The translations under genes were made by a program, and so were the position numbers. From Bifidobacterium aesculapii (lineage in GTDB: Bacteria > Actinomycetota > Actinomycetes > Actinomycetales > Bifidobacteriaceae), in assembly GCF_001417815.1 (NCBI RefSeq), contig NZ_BCFK01000074.1, forward strand, positions 1 to 33,401: DNA of 33,401 bases. Direction: 5' to 3'. Under the pieces are notes generated by a model. The model did no database searches. It was not told the origin of the DNA and was given only the letters and a program-made list of their open reading frames with translations. Positions 1 through 8,740 of this stretch are shown here, one piece after another (positions within the stretch are counted from its first letter, which is position 1; every line of letters starts with the position of its first letter).

Positions 1-293
1 CTTCCCATATCAACACCCAAACGGGAAACCCCACGCGAACCCGACGGAACGACGACGCCCCCGGGGCCTTCCCGTCATCCACGCGCACGATCGCATGCAT
101 GCGGGAGACCCCACGCACACCGGTCCGGGAGACCCCTCCCGTATCCGCAACGCGGCCGGCAGACGCCCCGCACACGACCCGGACCCGGCCGCGACCCGGC
201 ACCAGCCCCTCCCCGCGAACCATGGCGATCGCACATGGACCGCGGAAAAGACCGGTGCCAAGCCGACAACGGACCGGACCAACGGACCCGCAA
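1..293. other. Non-coding or unresolved flank
   Basis: GC-rich stretch lying downstream of the nitroreductase gene, which runs on the minus strand and ends at 294. Open frames exist on both strands, but they show no family resemblance and overlap each other, as expected in GC-rich DNA. Short near-repeats of the type GGGAGACCCC occur around 102-138. I can support no gene or RNA here. Confidence 0.5.
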
Positions 294-1076
294 TCAACAA
301 TCCAAACAAAACCCCTGCGCAGCGGCACGCGGCAACAGTTCCTTACCGGCTACGCTCTGCACGCCGACCTTCGCGATCTGATCACTGAACGCATCGACCG
401 GACGGTCGGTGTTGCGCAGATCGTAATACTGGTGCACGGCCTCGTCGAACTCGTCCAGGCCGGCCAGCACCACATCATCGCCGGCATCGTCGCCGTCCTT
501 CGGATACGTGTTCTCGAAGAACTGCATCGACCGCGGCATGCGCGGCTTCACCGCAGGATCCTGATCGGGCTTGCCGATCGCGATCGCCAGCACCGGGTAG
601 GTGAATTCCGGCAGCTCGCACACGTCGATCAGCGCGTCGATGTCGTTGAGCACGGAGCCGAGGATTACGCAGCCGAGCCCCAGCGAGTACGCGGCGGTTT
701 CCATCGCGTGCAGCGCGAGCACGGCATCATTCTGTGCTTGCGTGAAACGGTAGCTGGAGGTCAGCATCCATGCGTCCGAGTGCGCGTCCACGCCTTTCCG
801 CGCGGCGATACGCGCGTTGCGGTGCTCGTCGATGATGAACAGGTACAGCAGCGGCGCCTGCGCGATATACGGTTGACGGCCGATTTCGGCGAATTTCGCC
901 TTGCGCTCGGGGTCGGTGATGCGAATCGCGGACCAGTCGTTGAGATATTGGCTGGAAGCGGCGTGCTGTGCGACGGTTTCGAGCGTCGCGCGGGTGTCAT
1001 CGTCGATCGCCTCGTCCTTGAAGGCGCGAATCGAACGGCGGTTCAACAGGGTTTCGATAGTCGTATTGGTAACCAT
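294..1076 (-). CDS. Nitroreductase family protein (NADPH-dependent oxidoreductase)
   Basis: A 260-residue protein resembling the FMN-dependent nitroreductase/flavin reductase family, which reduces nitroaromatics, quinones or flavins with NAD(P)H in the cytosol. The N-terminal RRSIRAF (residues 13-19) is the typical FMN-phosphate-binding arginine/serine motif. The centre has the usual Ala-rich helix and a glycine-rich stretch (YSLGLGCVILGSV) found in NfsA/FRP-like proteins, and IAIGKPDQD precedes the C-terminal extension, as in the larger NfsA-type members. The start at 1076 begins just before the family motif; no strong ribosome-binding site is visible upstream. It stands alone, with about 200 bases separating it from the next gene on the same strand. 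The physiological substrate cannot be told from sequence. Confidence 0.88.
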   Translation of the reverse strand: MVTNTTIETLLNRRSIRAFKDEAIDDDTRATLETVAQHAASSQYLNDWSAIRITDPERKAKFAEIGRQPYIAQAPLLYLFIIDEHRNARIAARKGVDAHSDAWMLTSSYRFTQAQNDAVLALHAMETAAYSLGLGCVILGSVLNDIDALIDVCELPEFTYPVLAIAIGKPDQDPAVKPRMPRSMQFFENTYPKDGDDAGDDVVLAGLDEFDEAVHQYYDLRNTDRPVDAFSDQIAKVGVQSVAGKELLPRAAAQGFCLDC

Positions 1077-1204
1077 ACGACCATTGTCGTTCTGGCGCTG
1101 CCCAAATCGTGCCCGGGCTTGCGCTGTCCGCGTACATCGGCGTGTGCGTCAGTGCCTGCACGAGAGCGAACGTCCGTGCCCGCCCGCGGCGTGTGCAGTT
1201 GACA

Positions 1205-1247
1205 CGTGTGTGAGTGACGTGTGCGTGAGTGGCGTGTGCGTCAGTTA
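1205..1247. repeat. Short 13-15-nt tandem repeat
   Basis: Three degenerate units starting CGTGTG at 1205, 1218 and 1233, each about 13-15 bases long, lie between the nitroreductase start and the 3' end of the DUF4235 gene. They are non-coding by position. Similar GTGCGT/GTCAGT words continue to about 1265. The function is unknown; slippage-generated sequence is the simplest reading. Confidence 0.6.
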
Positions 1248-1280
1248 CACGCGTCAGTGCGTGCGTCGCTTTCGCGCACG

Positions 1281-1658
1281 TCACCGCCTGCGGCGACGGT
1301 GCCTGCGCTCGACGAACGCCTGCGATCCGCGGTCGGACAGTTGCCCGATGACCGCGCCGACGGCCGCGGAGGCCGCCGCGAACGCGAGACTCGCCGCCAT
1401 GCCCTGCGGCGCGTCGGCGGCGAGTCCGCGGCGCACGTTGCGCCGTGAGATGCCGCGGTCCCACACGTATTGGAACAGTTTGCCGCCGATGAGACCGACG
1501 AGCGACGGCACCGCCCATTTGAGCAGTTTGTCGCCGAGCGTATCCGGATCGTTGAGACGCTGGTCGCGTAACGCGTTCACTTTCGCGTCGACCTGATGGA
1601 GGGCTTCGACGGTGCGGTCGGCCGAGGATACGGTATTACGATGCTTTGCCTCACTCAT
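1281..1658 (-). CDS. DUF4235-type small membrane protein
   Basis: A 125-residue protein with a charged N-terminus (residues 1-45), a first hydrophobic segment near residues 48-65 (LLKWAVPSLVGLIGGKLFQYVW), a basic linker (RRNVRR) and a second hydrophobic segment rich in Ala/Gly near 86-108, ending in an Arg-rich tail. This arrangement, with the K/R-x-WxxxP...GGKLF pattern, matches actinobacterial DUF4235 proteins, whose function is not established. The gene is divergent from the histidine phosphatase gene, leaving 141 bases for both promoters. The ribosome-binding site is weak. The family call is from recollection of its pattern and could be wrong at the level of the exact Pfam name. Confidence 0.7.
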   Translation of the reverse strand: MSEAKHRNTVSSADRTVEALHQVDAKVNALRDQRLNDPDTLGDKLLKWAVPSLVGLIGGKLFQYVWDRGISRRNVRRGLAADAPQGMAASLAFAAASAAVGAVIGQLSDRGSQAFVERRHRRRRR

Positions 1659-1799
1659 ATGCCACAGTCTAGCCGTACCACGTGCGTCCGTATGCCTGTG
1701 CGCCTCACGCGGTCACCCCACAATCTCCAACGCTGCGTCCGCGCGAATCATGTGGTCATGAAGTGGAGTCGCGGCCGGTCTGGGGTTACAGTGGGGGCT

Positions 1800-2513
1800 A
1801 TGAGCAATCAACAATCGGACGGCACCGTGGCCGTCGACGCATCCCGCGGCGGTGCCGGCTACTTGGTGCTGCTGCGTCACGGGCAGACCGCGTGGAGCCA
1901 GTCAGGGCAGCACACCGGACGTACCGACATTCCGTTGACCGAGACCGGCAGGCAGCAGGCGAGGGACGCGGGAGCGCGTCTGCGCGCCGCGTTCCCGAGC
2001 GGATTCGACGAGGGATGCGTGTTCTCCAGTCCACTGATCCGTGCGCACGAAACGGCCGTGCTGGCCGGTTTCGAGCATCCCGGCACGTTGGACGGCATCG
2101 CCGAGTGGGATTACGGCAGCGCCGAGGGGCGCACGCGTCAGCAGATCAGCGATATGGCCGGATTCCAGTGGGACGTGTGGCGTGACGGTCCGCGGTCGTT
2201 GCCGGAGTCGATGCAGGGCGATTGGACGGAGACGCTGCCGGACGGGCGGCAGGTGCCGGTGCACGAGGGGCCCGGCGAGACCGTCGAGGAGGCCGCGGCG
2301 CGAGCGCGCGGCGCCATCGACGCGGTGTTGCCGATGCTGGAGTCCGGTCATAACGTGCTGTTCGTCGCGCACGCGCACATCCTGCGCATCCTGACGTCGC
2401 AGTGGCTCGGCGTGGAGCCGCGGTTCGCGCGTCTCCTCCGCCTCGACACCGCGCACTACTGTGTGCTCAGCAAGTACAAGGGGGACAACGTCATCGAACG
2501 TTGGAACTGTTGA
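1800..2513 (+). CDS. Histidine phosphatase (phosphoglycerate mutase-like)
   Basis: A 237-residue protein of the histidine phosphatase superfamily. The family motif LLRHGQT carries the phospho-accepting histidine at residue 27. The second catalytic histidine is in the VAHAHILRI segment (about residue 191), and the intermediate acidic region is EWDYGSAEGRT. The ATG at 1800 was chosen because the open frame continues upstream without family similarity, and MSNQQSDGT followed by the beta-strand YLVLLRHG is the expected domain start. Actinobacterial proteins of this size are often called phosphoglycerate mutase family proteins, but most are general phosphatases rather than glycolytic mutases. The gene converges on the LacI regulator, with 37 bases between stop codons. 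Confidence 0.9.
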   Translation: MSNQQSDGTVAVDASRGGAGYLVLLRHGQTAWSQSGQHTGRTDIPLTETGRQQARDAGARLRAAFPSGFDEGCVFSSPLIRAHETAVLAGFEHPGTLDGIAEWDYGSAEGRTRQQISDMAGFQWDVWRDGPRSLPESMQGDWTETLPDGRQVPVHEGPGETVEEAAARARGAIDAVLPMLESGHNVLFVAHAHILRILTSQWLGVEPRFARLLRLDTAHYCVLSKYKGDNVIERWNC

Positions 2514-2550
2514 CGATTGTCTGACGGCTGTCACCGGCGCGACGGTTCGG

Positions 2551-3582
2551 CTACTGCACCGTCGTCGCCGGTTTGCCGGTGCTGGAGCGGACCACCAGTT
2601 GCGCGGACAACGTGCGGAACTGGTGGTCCTTGTTGTTGCCGTTGATGAGGTCGAGCGTCATGTGCGCGGCGATGTGCGCCGTTTCGATCGGATCCTGCCG
2701 GATCGTCGTCAGTCCGATGTCGTCGGCGTAGAAGCTGTCGTCGTAGCCGATGACGGATACGTCGCCGGGAACGGTGAATCCGTTGCGTTCGAGCTGGAAG
2801 ATGAGCGGCAGGGCGATGCCGTCCTCCTGGCAGGCGATGGCGGTGGGCATCGTGTCGAGACTCATCAGCTGCGTGACGACGTCGCCGATTTCGTAGTGGC
2901 CGTCGTCGTCCACCTGACATTCGATGGCGTGCGGTGTGACGCCTTTGCGCGTGCAGTAGTCCATGAACACGTCGAAGCGGCCGCGTACGGAGAAGTGGAG
3001 TGAGACGTCGCGTGACGTGGTGATGTATGCGATGTCGTGATGTCCGAGCGTGAGCAGGTGCCGTGCGGCGAGCGTCGCGCCTTGGCCGTCGTCGATGGTG
3101 ACGGATGCGGCGAACCCGTGCTGTTCCGCGTCGGCGACGGAGTTGACGCCGATGATCGGCACGCCGATCGAGGCGAGTTGGGCGGTTTCGGCGGCGTCGA
3201 TGTCGAACGAGACGACGATGACGGCATCCGCGTTGCGGCGGACCGGCAGCATGGCGAAGAATTCGCGGCGCTCCTCGGCGCTGGAGATCTGGAAGATGGA
3301 GATGTCGTAGCCTTGCGCGTGGAACACGTCGTTGAGGCCTTCGATCACGGAGGCGGTGAACCACATGCGCAGGTGGCCGCTCATCAGCACGGCGATGCGC
3401 AGGGAACGGCCGGATTTGAGGGCGGCGGCGGAACGCGACAGTGAGAAGTTGAGTTCGTCGGCGAGGCGAAGCACGCGTTCGCGCGTTTTCGCCGACACCA
3501 GGTCGGGGCGGGTGAACGATCGCGACACTGTGGAGATGGAGACGCCGGCCGCTTTGGCGACATCCTGGATGCTGCTGCTCAT
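2551..3582 (-). CDS. LacI family transcriptional regulator 1 (MalR-like)
   Basis: A 343-residue regulator. Residues 4-50 form the LacI helix-turn-helix (IQDVAKAAGVSISTVSRSFT) with the hinge helix at about 50-60 (SRSAAALKSG), followed by a periplasmic-binding-protein-like effector domain. The ATG at 3582 was chosen because the HTH begins four residues later and a GGTGGAA ribosome-binding site precedes it; an upstream in-frame extension has no family match. It is the last gene of the minus-strand run after the alpha-glucosidase. The recognition region is almost the same as that of the second LacI protein at 19607-20632, suggesting related operators. Its position in a maltooligosaccharide cluster suggests a maltose-type effector, which is inference. 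Confidence 0.93.
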   Translation of the reverse strand: MSSSIQDVAKAAGVSISTVSRSFTRPDLVSAKTRERVLRLADELNFSLSRSAAALKSGRSLRIAVLMSGHLRMWFTASVIEGLNDVFHAQGYDISIFQISSAEERREFFAMLPVRRNADAVIVVSFDIDAAETAQLASIGVPIIGVNSVADAEQHGFAASVTIDDGQGATLAARHLLTLGHHDIAYITTSRDVSLHFSVRGRFDVFMDYCTRKGVTPHAIECQVDDDGHYEIGDVVTQLMSLDTMPTAIACQEDGIALPLIFQLERNGFTVPGDVSVIGYDDSFYADDIGLTTIRQDPIETAHIAAHMTLDLINGNNKDHQFRTLSAQLVVRSSTGKPATTVQ

Positions 3583-3675
3583 GCGTTCCACCTTACCGCA
3601 GACAAGCTGGGAATCGTGTTTATGCCAAGGGCCGGTATCGTGCCTGCGCAGGCGGGCGTTGGGGGTGTCGGGTAT

Positions 3676-3721
3676 CGCTGTGGGCTGTGGGGCGCAGGGC
3701 GTGGCCGTGCGTCCCACAGCG
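3676..3721 (-). terminator. Stem-loop after the alpha-glucosidase gene
   Basis: CGCTGTGGG (3676-3684) and CCCACAGCG (3713-3721) are perfect inverted repeats of 9 bases with a 28-base loop that itself holds GGC/GCC pairs. They lie just past the alpha-glucosidase stop codon at 3727 and before the LacI gene. A U-tract is missing, so this may be a weak terminator or a transcript-stabilising structure. Confidence 0.45.
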
Positions 3722-3726
3722 GGATA

Positions 3727-5520
3727 TCAGCGCAGCACCCAGGCGCTCGCGTCCTGCGGCAGGAGGCCGTCGTCGGTGAGCGCGGCGGAGGCGAGCACGA
3801 CGTCGCCTTCGGGCAGCGCGACGGGCGCGGCGCCGAAGTTGGTGACGGCGGTGAGCGTGCGCGCGGCGTCGGTGGCCGCGGCGTCGGTCGTGCCGTCAGC
3901 GGCGGCGGGGCGGCGGTAGGCGATGACGTCCGCGCCCATGTCCACCCAGTCGAACGTGGACGTGTCGCCGGTGGCGGTGAGCAGCGTGGCGCGCAGGGCG
4001 AGCGCGCGGCGGTAGAGCGTGAGCATCGAAGACGCGTCGCGCTCCTCGACGTCCGCCGCGAAGTCCTTGAACCACAACGGCTGCGGCAGGTGCGGGGCGT
4101 CGGCGGGCGTGCCGTCGGCCTTCGCGTCCGGCGAGAATCCGAACGACGTGCCGTCGGCGAAACGGTCGCTCCACGCGGCCGGGCGCGCCTCGCCCTCGCC
4201 GGCGGTCCACGGCAGCGGGACGCGGCAGCCGTCGCGGCCCTTGTCGGTGGCGGCGCGGCGCGTGTTGAACGCGGTCGGGTCCTCGAGACGATCCCACGGG
4301 ATGTCCGCGACCTCGAACAGGCCGAGCTCCTCGCCCTGGTAGACGTAGACGCCGCCGGGCAGCGCGAGCTCCATGAGCGCGGCGGCGCGGGCGCGGCGTG
4401 TGCCGAGCTCGCGGTCCTCGACGTACGTGGAACCGTCGCGCATGAGCCAGTCGTGCGCGAGCTGGTGGTACGGTGCGTTCGGGATCTGCGGCAGGCCGTA
4501 GCGGGTGGGGCTGCGCGGCACGTCGTGATTGTTCATCACCCACGTGGTGGTCGAGCCGTGCGTGGCCGCGGCCGCCTCGATGCCGCCTTCGATGGCCGCA
4601 CGGAACTCCTCGGGCAGCCAGCTGGCCTTCGCGAAGTCGAAGTTGAAGCACTGGCCGAGCTCGTCGGTGGAGGCGTACAGGTGCTGGTGCTCGTTCACGA
4701 CCCACGCCTCGGCGACGGCGAAGCGCGGCGGATTGTAGCGGTCGAACACCTCGCGGCGCCACTCGCGGTAGATTTCGTGCACTTCGCGACGGTCCCACAG
4801 CGGGCTGGTGAAGTCGTGGCACAGCTGGTTCTGCACGTCGTTGGCGGCCATGTCCGCGAGGGGCGTGGATTCGAGGTCCTTGGCGAGGCCGTGCGCCACG
4901 TCGATGCGGAAGCCGTCGGTGCCGTGGTCGGCCCAGAAGCGCAGGGTCTTGATGAACTCGGCGTGGATGTCCGGATTGTTCCAGTTGACGTCCGGCTGCT
5001 CCTTGGCGAACAGGTGGAGGTACCACTGGCCGTCGGGCACGCGGGTCCAGGCGGGGCCGCCGAACATGGACTGCCAGTCGTTCGGGGGCAGTTCTCCGTT
5101 TTCGCCGCGGCCTTCGCGGAAGATGTAGCGGTCGCGTGCGGGCGAGCCGGGGGCGGAGGCGAGGGCCTCCTGGAAGAAGACGTGCTTGTCGGCCGTGTGG
5201 TTGGGCACGATGTCGACGATCACCTTGATGCCGGCGGCGTGCGCGGCGGCGACCATCGCGTCGAAGTCGTCCATGGTGCCGAGGCGCGGGTCGACGTTGC
5301 GGTAGTCGATGACGTCGTAGCCGCCGTCGGCGAGGTCGGAGGGGTAGAAGGGCGAAAGCCACACGGCGTCCACGCCGAGGTCCTTGAGATAGCCCATCTT
5401 CTCGGTCACGCCGGCGATGTCGCCCAAGCCGTCGCCGTTCACGTCCTTGAAGCTGCGTGGGTACACCTGATAGACGACGGCCTGCTTCCACCAGTCGTCG
5501 TGCTCGTTGTTCGTGGTCAT
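3727..5520 (-). CDS. Alpha-glucosidase, GH13 (oligo-1,6-glucosidase type)
   Basis: A 597-residue cytosolic GH13 enzyme that releases glucose from the non-reducing ends of maltooligosaccharides or isomaltooligosaccharides. The order of motifs is QVYPRSFKDVNGDGLGDI at the barrel start, DIVPNH, GFRIDVAH with the nucleophile Asp207, AVAEAW with the acid/base Glu271 and NNHD with Asp333. The length is typical of bifidobacterial Agl enzymes (about 600). The start at 5520 is preceded by GGAAAGGA at good spacing; the frame extends 35 codons upstream without homology. The motif DVAHG, with Val after the nucleophile Asp, is more typical of alpha-1,6-active oligo-1,6-glucosidases than of strict maltases (family knowledge), but linkage preference is not certain. 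It lies between malQ and lacI on the same strand. Confidence 0.93.
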   Translation of the reverse strand: MTTNNEHDDWWKQAVVYQVYPRSFKDVNGDGLGDIAGVTEKMGYLKDLGVDAVWLSPFYPSDLADGGYDVIDYRNVDPRLGTMDDFDAMVAAAHAAGIKVIVDIVPNHTADKHVFFQEALASAPGSPARDRYIFREGRGENGELPPNDWQSMFGGPAWTRVPDGQWYLHLFAKEQPDVNWNNPDIHAEFIKTLRFWADHGTDGFRIDVAHGLAKDLESTPLADMAANDVQNQLCHDFTSPLWDRREVHEIYREWRREVFDRYNPPRFAVAEAWVVNEHQHLYASTDELGQCFNFDFAKASWLPEEFRAAIEGGIEAAAATHGSTTTWVMNNHDVPRSPTRYGLPQIPNAPYHQLAHDWLMRDGSTYVEDRELGTRRARAAALMELALPGGVYVYQGEELGLFEVADIPWDRLEDPTAFNTRRAATDKGRDGCRVPLPWTAGEGEARPAAWSDRFADGTSFGFSPDAKADGTPADAPHLPQPLWFKDFAADVEERDASSMLTLYRRALALRATLLTATGDTSTFDWVDMGADVIAYRRPAAADGTTDAAATDAARTLTAVTNFGAAPVALPEGDVVLASAALTDDGLLPQDASAWVLR

Positions 5521-5707
5521 GTGACAGTCCTTTCCGTCTGCGTCCGATTGCGGCAGTCGATCGTCTTCGCGGATCGGCTGCGGCGATCGGCGTTGGCGAT
5601 CGCCGTTCTCACCGTCTACGCGCATCGTTTATCCACCGTGCTCATCCACACGCCTTCGAGTGGCGGATGATGCCGTTTCGGCATTGATGACAACGATAGC
5701 ATTCGAT

Positions 5708-5731
5708 GGTGCCGGTGCCGGTGCCGGTGCC
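5708..5731. repeat. GGTGCC hexanucleotide repeat, four copies
   Basis: Four exact tandem copies of GGTGCC, continuing into degenerate GTGCCGGG/GGTGGTGGGTG sequence up to about 5780. It lies outside any gene, between the malQ terminator and the alpha-glucosidase promoter region. It may vary in copy number between strains. Confidence 0.85.
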
Positions 5732-5784
5732 GGGTGTGGGGTGCCGGGCACGGGGTGGTGGGTGCAGGGTGTGGGGCGCAGGAC

Positions 5785-5822
5785 GGTGCGGGTTGGCGGG
5801 CGCAAACCAGCCAACCCGCACC
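5785..5822 (-). terminator. Stem-loop after malQ
   Basis: Perfect 13-base inverted repeat, GGTGCGGGTTGGC (5785-5797) and GCCAACCCGCACC (5810-5822), with a 12-base loop. On the minus strand it begins about 20 bases after the malQ stop codon. There is no clear U-tract after it, which is common in high-GC actinobacteria. It is a likely terminator or 3'-end stabiliser. Confidence 0.6.
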
Positions 5823-5841
5823 TCGAGCCCCGGACGCCGTT

Positions 5842-8634
5842 TCAGCCCTGCCGGTTCATCACCGCGGCCAGCGAGAGCACGCGCGGCGTGGAGAACACCT
5901 CATCGGTCGTCACCACGCGCCCCTCACCGTCCGTCAACGGGATGCGCCAGTTCGGATACTGGTCCGAGGTGCCCGGCTGGTTCACCGAGGCGTGTTGGCC
6001 GGTGCCGTCCACCAGCGCCGCCTGCAACAGCAGCGACGGCGTGGCCGTGAGCATCGCGTGCATCGCCTCCACCACCTCCTGCTCGTGCAGAGGCATGTCC
6101 CGCTGGGCCGCATCGGCCGTCGCGGCGGCAAGCCATCCGCCCTCGACCAGCCGGTCCAGCATCGCACGCCGTTCCGCCCACGCCGAGGCGGCGAACTCCT
6201 CTACCGGCCCGTCGAGCAGATGCAGCCGCTCGTGTAGACGCACGTGCTCGAACTCCAGATACCCGGCCGTGGGCGGCAGGTCGTGCGTGGTCACCGAAGC
6301 CAATGCCTGACGTCGGTACTCGGTGGGCGGCTTGTACGGGTCGCCTGCATTCGGCGAATCGTCCACACGGGAGAACCACTCCACATCGGTGCCGAACACG
6401 CCGTGCTCGGCCAGAATCGTACGCACGTAATCGGGCACTGTGCCCAGATCCTCGCCGACCACCACGCCATGCGCGCGCGTCGCCTCCACGGCCAGCACCG
6501 CCAGCATCGCCTCATGGTCGTACGCCACGTACGCGCCGCCCCGCGCACCCTTGCCGCGCGGAATCCACCACAGGCGGAACAGGCCGAGGATGTGGTCGAT
6601 GCGCACAGCACCCGCATGCGCGAACATCGCATGCACCATGTCCCGGTACACGCGGTAGCCGGTCTCCTCCAGATACTGCGGATGGAACGGCGGCTGGCCC
6701 CAATCCTGCCCTTGCTGGTTGTAGAAATCGGGCGGGCAGCCCACAGTGACGCCGCGTCCCGCGAACCGTTCCGGATTCCACCAGGCGTCCACGCCCAGCG
6801 CGTGCACGCCCACCGCCATATCCAGCATGAGACCCACCGCCATGCCGGCCCTCTTGGCGGCCCGCTGCGCGGCGGTCAGCTGTTCGTCGGCGATCCACTG
6901 CAGCCAACGATTGAACTCGAACAGGTCATGATGCTCCTCCACGAGCGCCTTGACCTCGGGCGAGTCGCGATTGGTATGCAGGAACCAGGAATCGGTCTCC
7001 CACGGCGCGCCCCACACCTCGAACGCCACGCACCACGCGGCGAATGCGTCCAGATCGGAGCCGGACTGGCGCTTGAACGCCTCGAACGCCGCTTCGCGCT
7101 CGGGGCTGCGCGGCGACTCGAAGATGAGCCGCAGCGCCTCGCGCTTCGCCTGCCATGAGGCGTTGAGATTCAGCGGATCCGGATCGCCGTTGCGCGGGGA
7201 CACGAGCGCGTGCAGCTCACGCACGCGTGCCCGGAGGCTGTTGTGGGACGTGCCGGCCGGCGCGCTGCTGTTGGCCGGTGACGGGCTGTTGGCCGGTGTG
7301 ACGTCGCCCGCTGCGCTGCTGTCATCCGATGCGCCGTCCGCCGCGTGGGCGTATTCGGGAATATCCTGCGGGCGGATGTACGTGACATTGAGGAACCGAC
7401 GCGATTGGGGCAGATAGGGCGAAGGCTCCAGCGGCGGCACGGGCGCGCCCGCATGCGCCGGATTGATGAGCATGAAATCGGCGCCGGAGCGTTCGGCGGC
7501 GTCCGCGGCGAGCCGGCGCAGGTCGCCGTAGTCGCCCACGCCCCACGATTCGGCCGACCGCACCGAATACAGCTGCGTCATCCACCCCCATCGCGGGTGC
7601 TGCGCGAGGGCTTCGGGCAGGGGGATGCGCTTCGGCGCCACAATGAGCGTGGCGGTTTCCGCCATGTGCTCCGTTGCGGCCCATGCCGTGTTCGTCGTCG
7701 TGGCTTGGGCGGCGTTCGTGGCGTTCGTGGCCTTCCGGGCGCAATCTCCTGCGGCATGTTCGTCTGCCGTGGATTCGCCATCATCGCCTCCGACTCGCTT
7801 CGGTCCCCTGTTTGTGTTCGAAGCCGGTGCCGAAGACGGGCAGGCGGGCAGGTCCACGCGCAGCGTGTGGTAGCCGATGGGCAGTTCGGCGGGCAAGGTC
7901 AGCAGCAGGTCCGCGCTGTTGAAATCCGGCATGAGGTCGGCGGCGTCGCCATGCAGCACGGAACCATCCTCGAGTGTGATGGTGACCGACGGCTCCGCAC
8001 CTTCGGGGAAGCCATCCGGGAAGCCGTCCGGGCAGTGCAGGCGGATGACGGAGGGGGTGAGCCGTCGTGCGGACGCGCATGCCGTTGCGCGGTCCGGCGT
8101 CCGGGGTTTCGGAGCCGTGGCTTCGTCGGTGGCTTGTGCCGGCATGCATGGTATAGTGCGCGCAGACCCGTCGGCGATGTCCGTGCCGTCCGTGTTCGTG
8201 TCCACGTCGTTCGTGTTCGCGTTGTCTGTGCCCGCGCCGCCCGTCTCCTCGACGGTGACGACGATGGTCTTCGACGGCAGCACCTGCGCGGCTTCTCGCG
8301 CGGCGATGGCATCCAGCTCGCGGCCGATGGCCTCGGAGCTGGAGGCGTCCACGCCGAGTGCGGCGAGCACGTCCACGAGCACGTCGTCGGCGATCTCCAC
8401 ATACGTGCCGAGCTGGTCGATGTACGAGGTGGCCACGCCGCTCGCCTTGGCAAGGCGGATGAGTGGTCGGGTCAGGCGTTCGGGCGATTCGCTTGCGGGC
8501 GGTTCGGCGTGGGCGGTGCCGGTCCCCGGCGTGCCGGTGCCGTCTGTGGCGTTGTGGGCGACGCCGGCTGTGGGGTCGTCTGCTGGGTCGGCAGCGGTGC
8601 CGAAGCCGCGGTGATTGGGCTGAGGGTTGTGCAT
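5842..8634 (-). CDS. malQ: 4-alpha-glucanotransferase (amylomaltase), GH77
   Basis: A 930-residue GH77 enzyme that transfers maltooligosaccharide segments between alpha-1,4-glucans in the cytosol, releasing glucose and longer acceptors. Key motifs are VRIDHILGLFRLW with the nucleophile Asp680, VVGEDLGTVP with the acid/base Glu728 and TTHDLPPTAG with Asp785. E. coli MalQ is about 690 residues. The excess here sits in a Gly/Ala/Thr-rich N-terminus (about 1-52) and three low-complexity insertions (about 131-192, 265-325 and 430-465), all before the catalytic core. The start at 8634 has AAAGGAG six bases upstream. It follows the GH13 gene on the same strand with 176 bases between, a gap that contains unusual inverted repeats. 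Confidence 0.95.
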   Translation of the reverse strand: MHNPQPNHRGFGTAADPADDPTAGVAHNATDGTGTPGTGTAHAEPPASESPERLTRPLIRLAKASGVATSYIDQLGTYVEIADDVLVDVLAALGVDASSSEAIGRELDAIAAREAAQVLPSKTIVVTVEETGGAGTDNANTNDVDTNTDGTDIADGSARTIPCMPAQATDEATAPKPRTPDRATACASARRLTPSVIRLHCPDGFPDGFPEGAEPSVTITLEDGSVLHGDAADLMPDFNSADLLLTLPAELPIGYHTLRVDLPACPSSAPASNTNRGPKRVGGDDGESTADEHAAGDCARKATNATNAAQATTTNTAWAATEHMAETATLIVAPKRIPLPEALAQHPRWGWMTQLYSVRSAESWGVGDYGDLRRLAADAAERSGADFMLINPAHAGAPVPPLEPSPYLPQSRRFLNVTYIRPQDIPEYAHAADGASDDSSAAGDVTPANSPSPANSSAPAGTSHNSLRARVRELHALVSPRNGDPDPLNLNASWQAKREALRLIFESPRSPEREAAFEAFKRQSGSDLDAFAAWCVAFEVWGAPWETDSWFLHTNRDSPEVKALVEEHHDLFEFNRWLQWIADEQLTAAQRAAKRAGMAVGLMLDMAVGVHALGVDAWWNPERFAGRGVTVGCPPDFYNQQGQDWGQPPFHPQYLEETGYRVYRDMVHAMFAHAGAVRIDHILGLFRLWWIPRGKGARGGAYVAYDHEAMLAVLAVEATRAHGVVVGEDLGTVPDYVRTILAEHGVFGTDVEWFSRVDDSPNAGDPYKPPTEYRRQALASVTTHDLPPTAGYLEFEHVRLHERLHLLDGPVEEFAASAWAERRAMLDRLVEGGWLAAATADAAQRDMPLHEQEVVEAMHAMLTATPSLLLQAALVDGTGQHASVNQPGTSDQYPNWRIPLTDGEGRVVTTDEVFSTPRVLSLAAVMNRQG

Positions 8635-8740
8635 AAGATGCTCCTTTGCATGGGTGGGATTACGGGGTGGAACTGGATGGAATCGCGTGTCGGGTCGGGG
8701 TCTGCTGCTGCTTCCTTTCGGGTGTCTCGGGTCGGACGAG

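Larger units (their letters stand above)
5521..5841. other. Intergenic region, malQ 3' end to alpha-glucosidase start
   Basis: About 320 bases without a credible gene. It holds a terminator-like stem-loop near the malQ end (5785-5822), a GGTGCC hexanucleotide repeat (5708-5731), the small inverted repeat ATGCCG-TTT-CGGCAT (5670-5684), and presumably the minus-strand promoter of the alpha-glucosidase gene. The inverted repeat might be an operator, but it does not match the TGC-NN-ACGT-NN-GCA boxes seen elsewhere in this locus. Confidence 0.6.

Noticed and set aside
99..1202. Open frame opposite the nitroreductase
   Set aside because: No recognisable domain; the minus-strand gene has a clear FMN-binding motif and full length.
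3616..5670. Long open frame antisense to the alpha-glucosidase
   Set aside because: It is Val/Arg/Gly-rich without domain pattern and mirrors a well-supported gene; long antisense frames are expected in GC-rich DNA.
5670..5684. MalR box upstream of the alpha-glucosidase
   Set aside because: The inverted repeat ATGCCG-TTT-CGGCAT lacks the ACGT core of the other boxes, so it was not counted with them.
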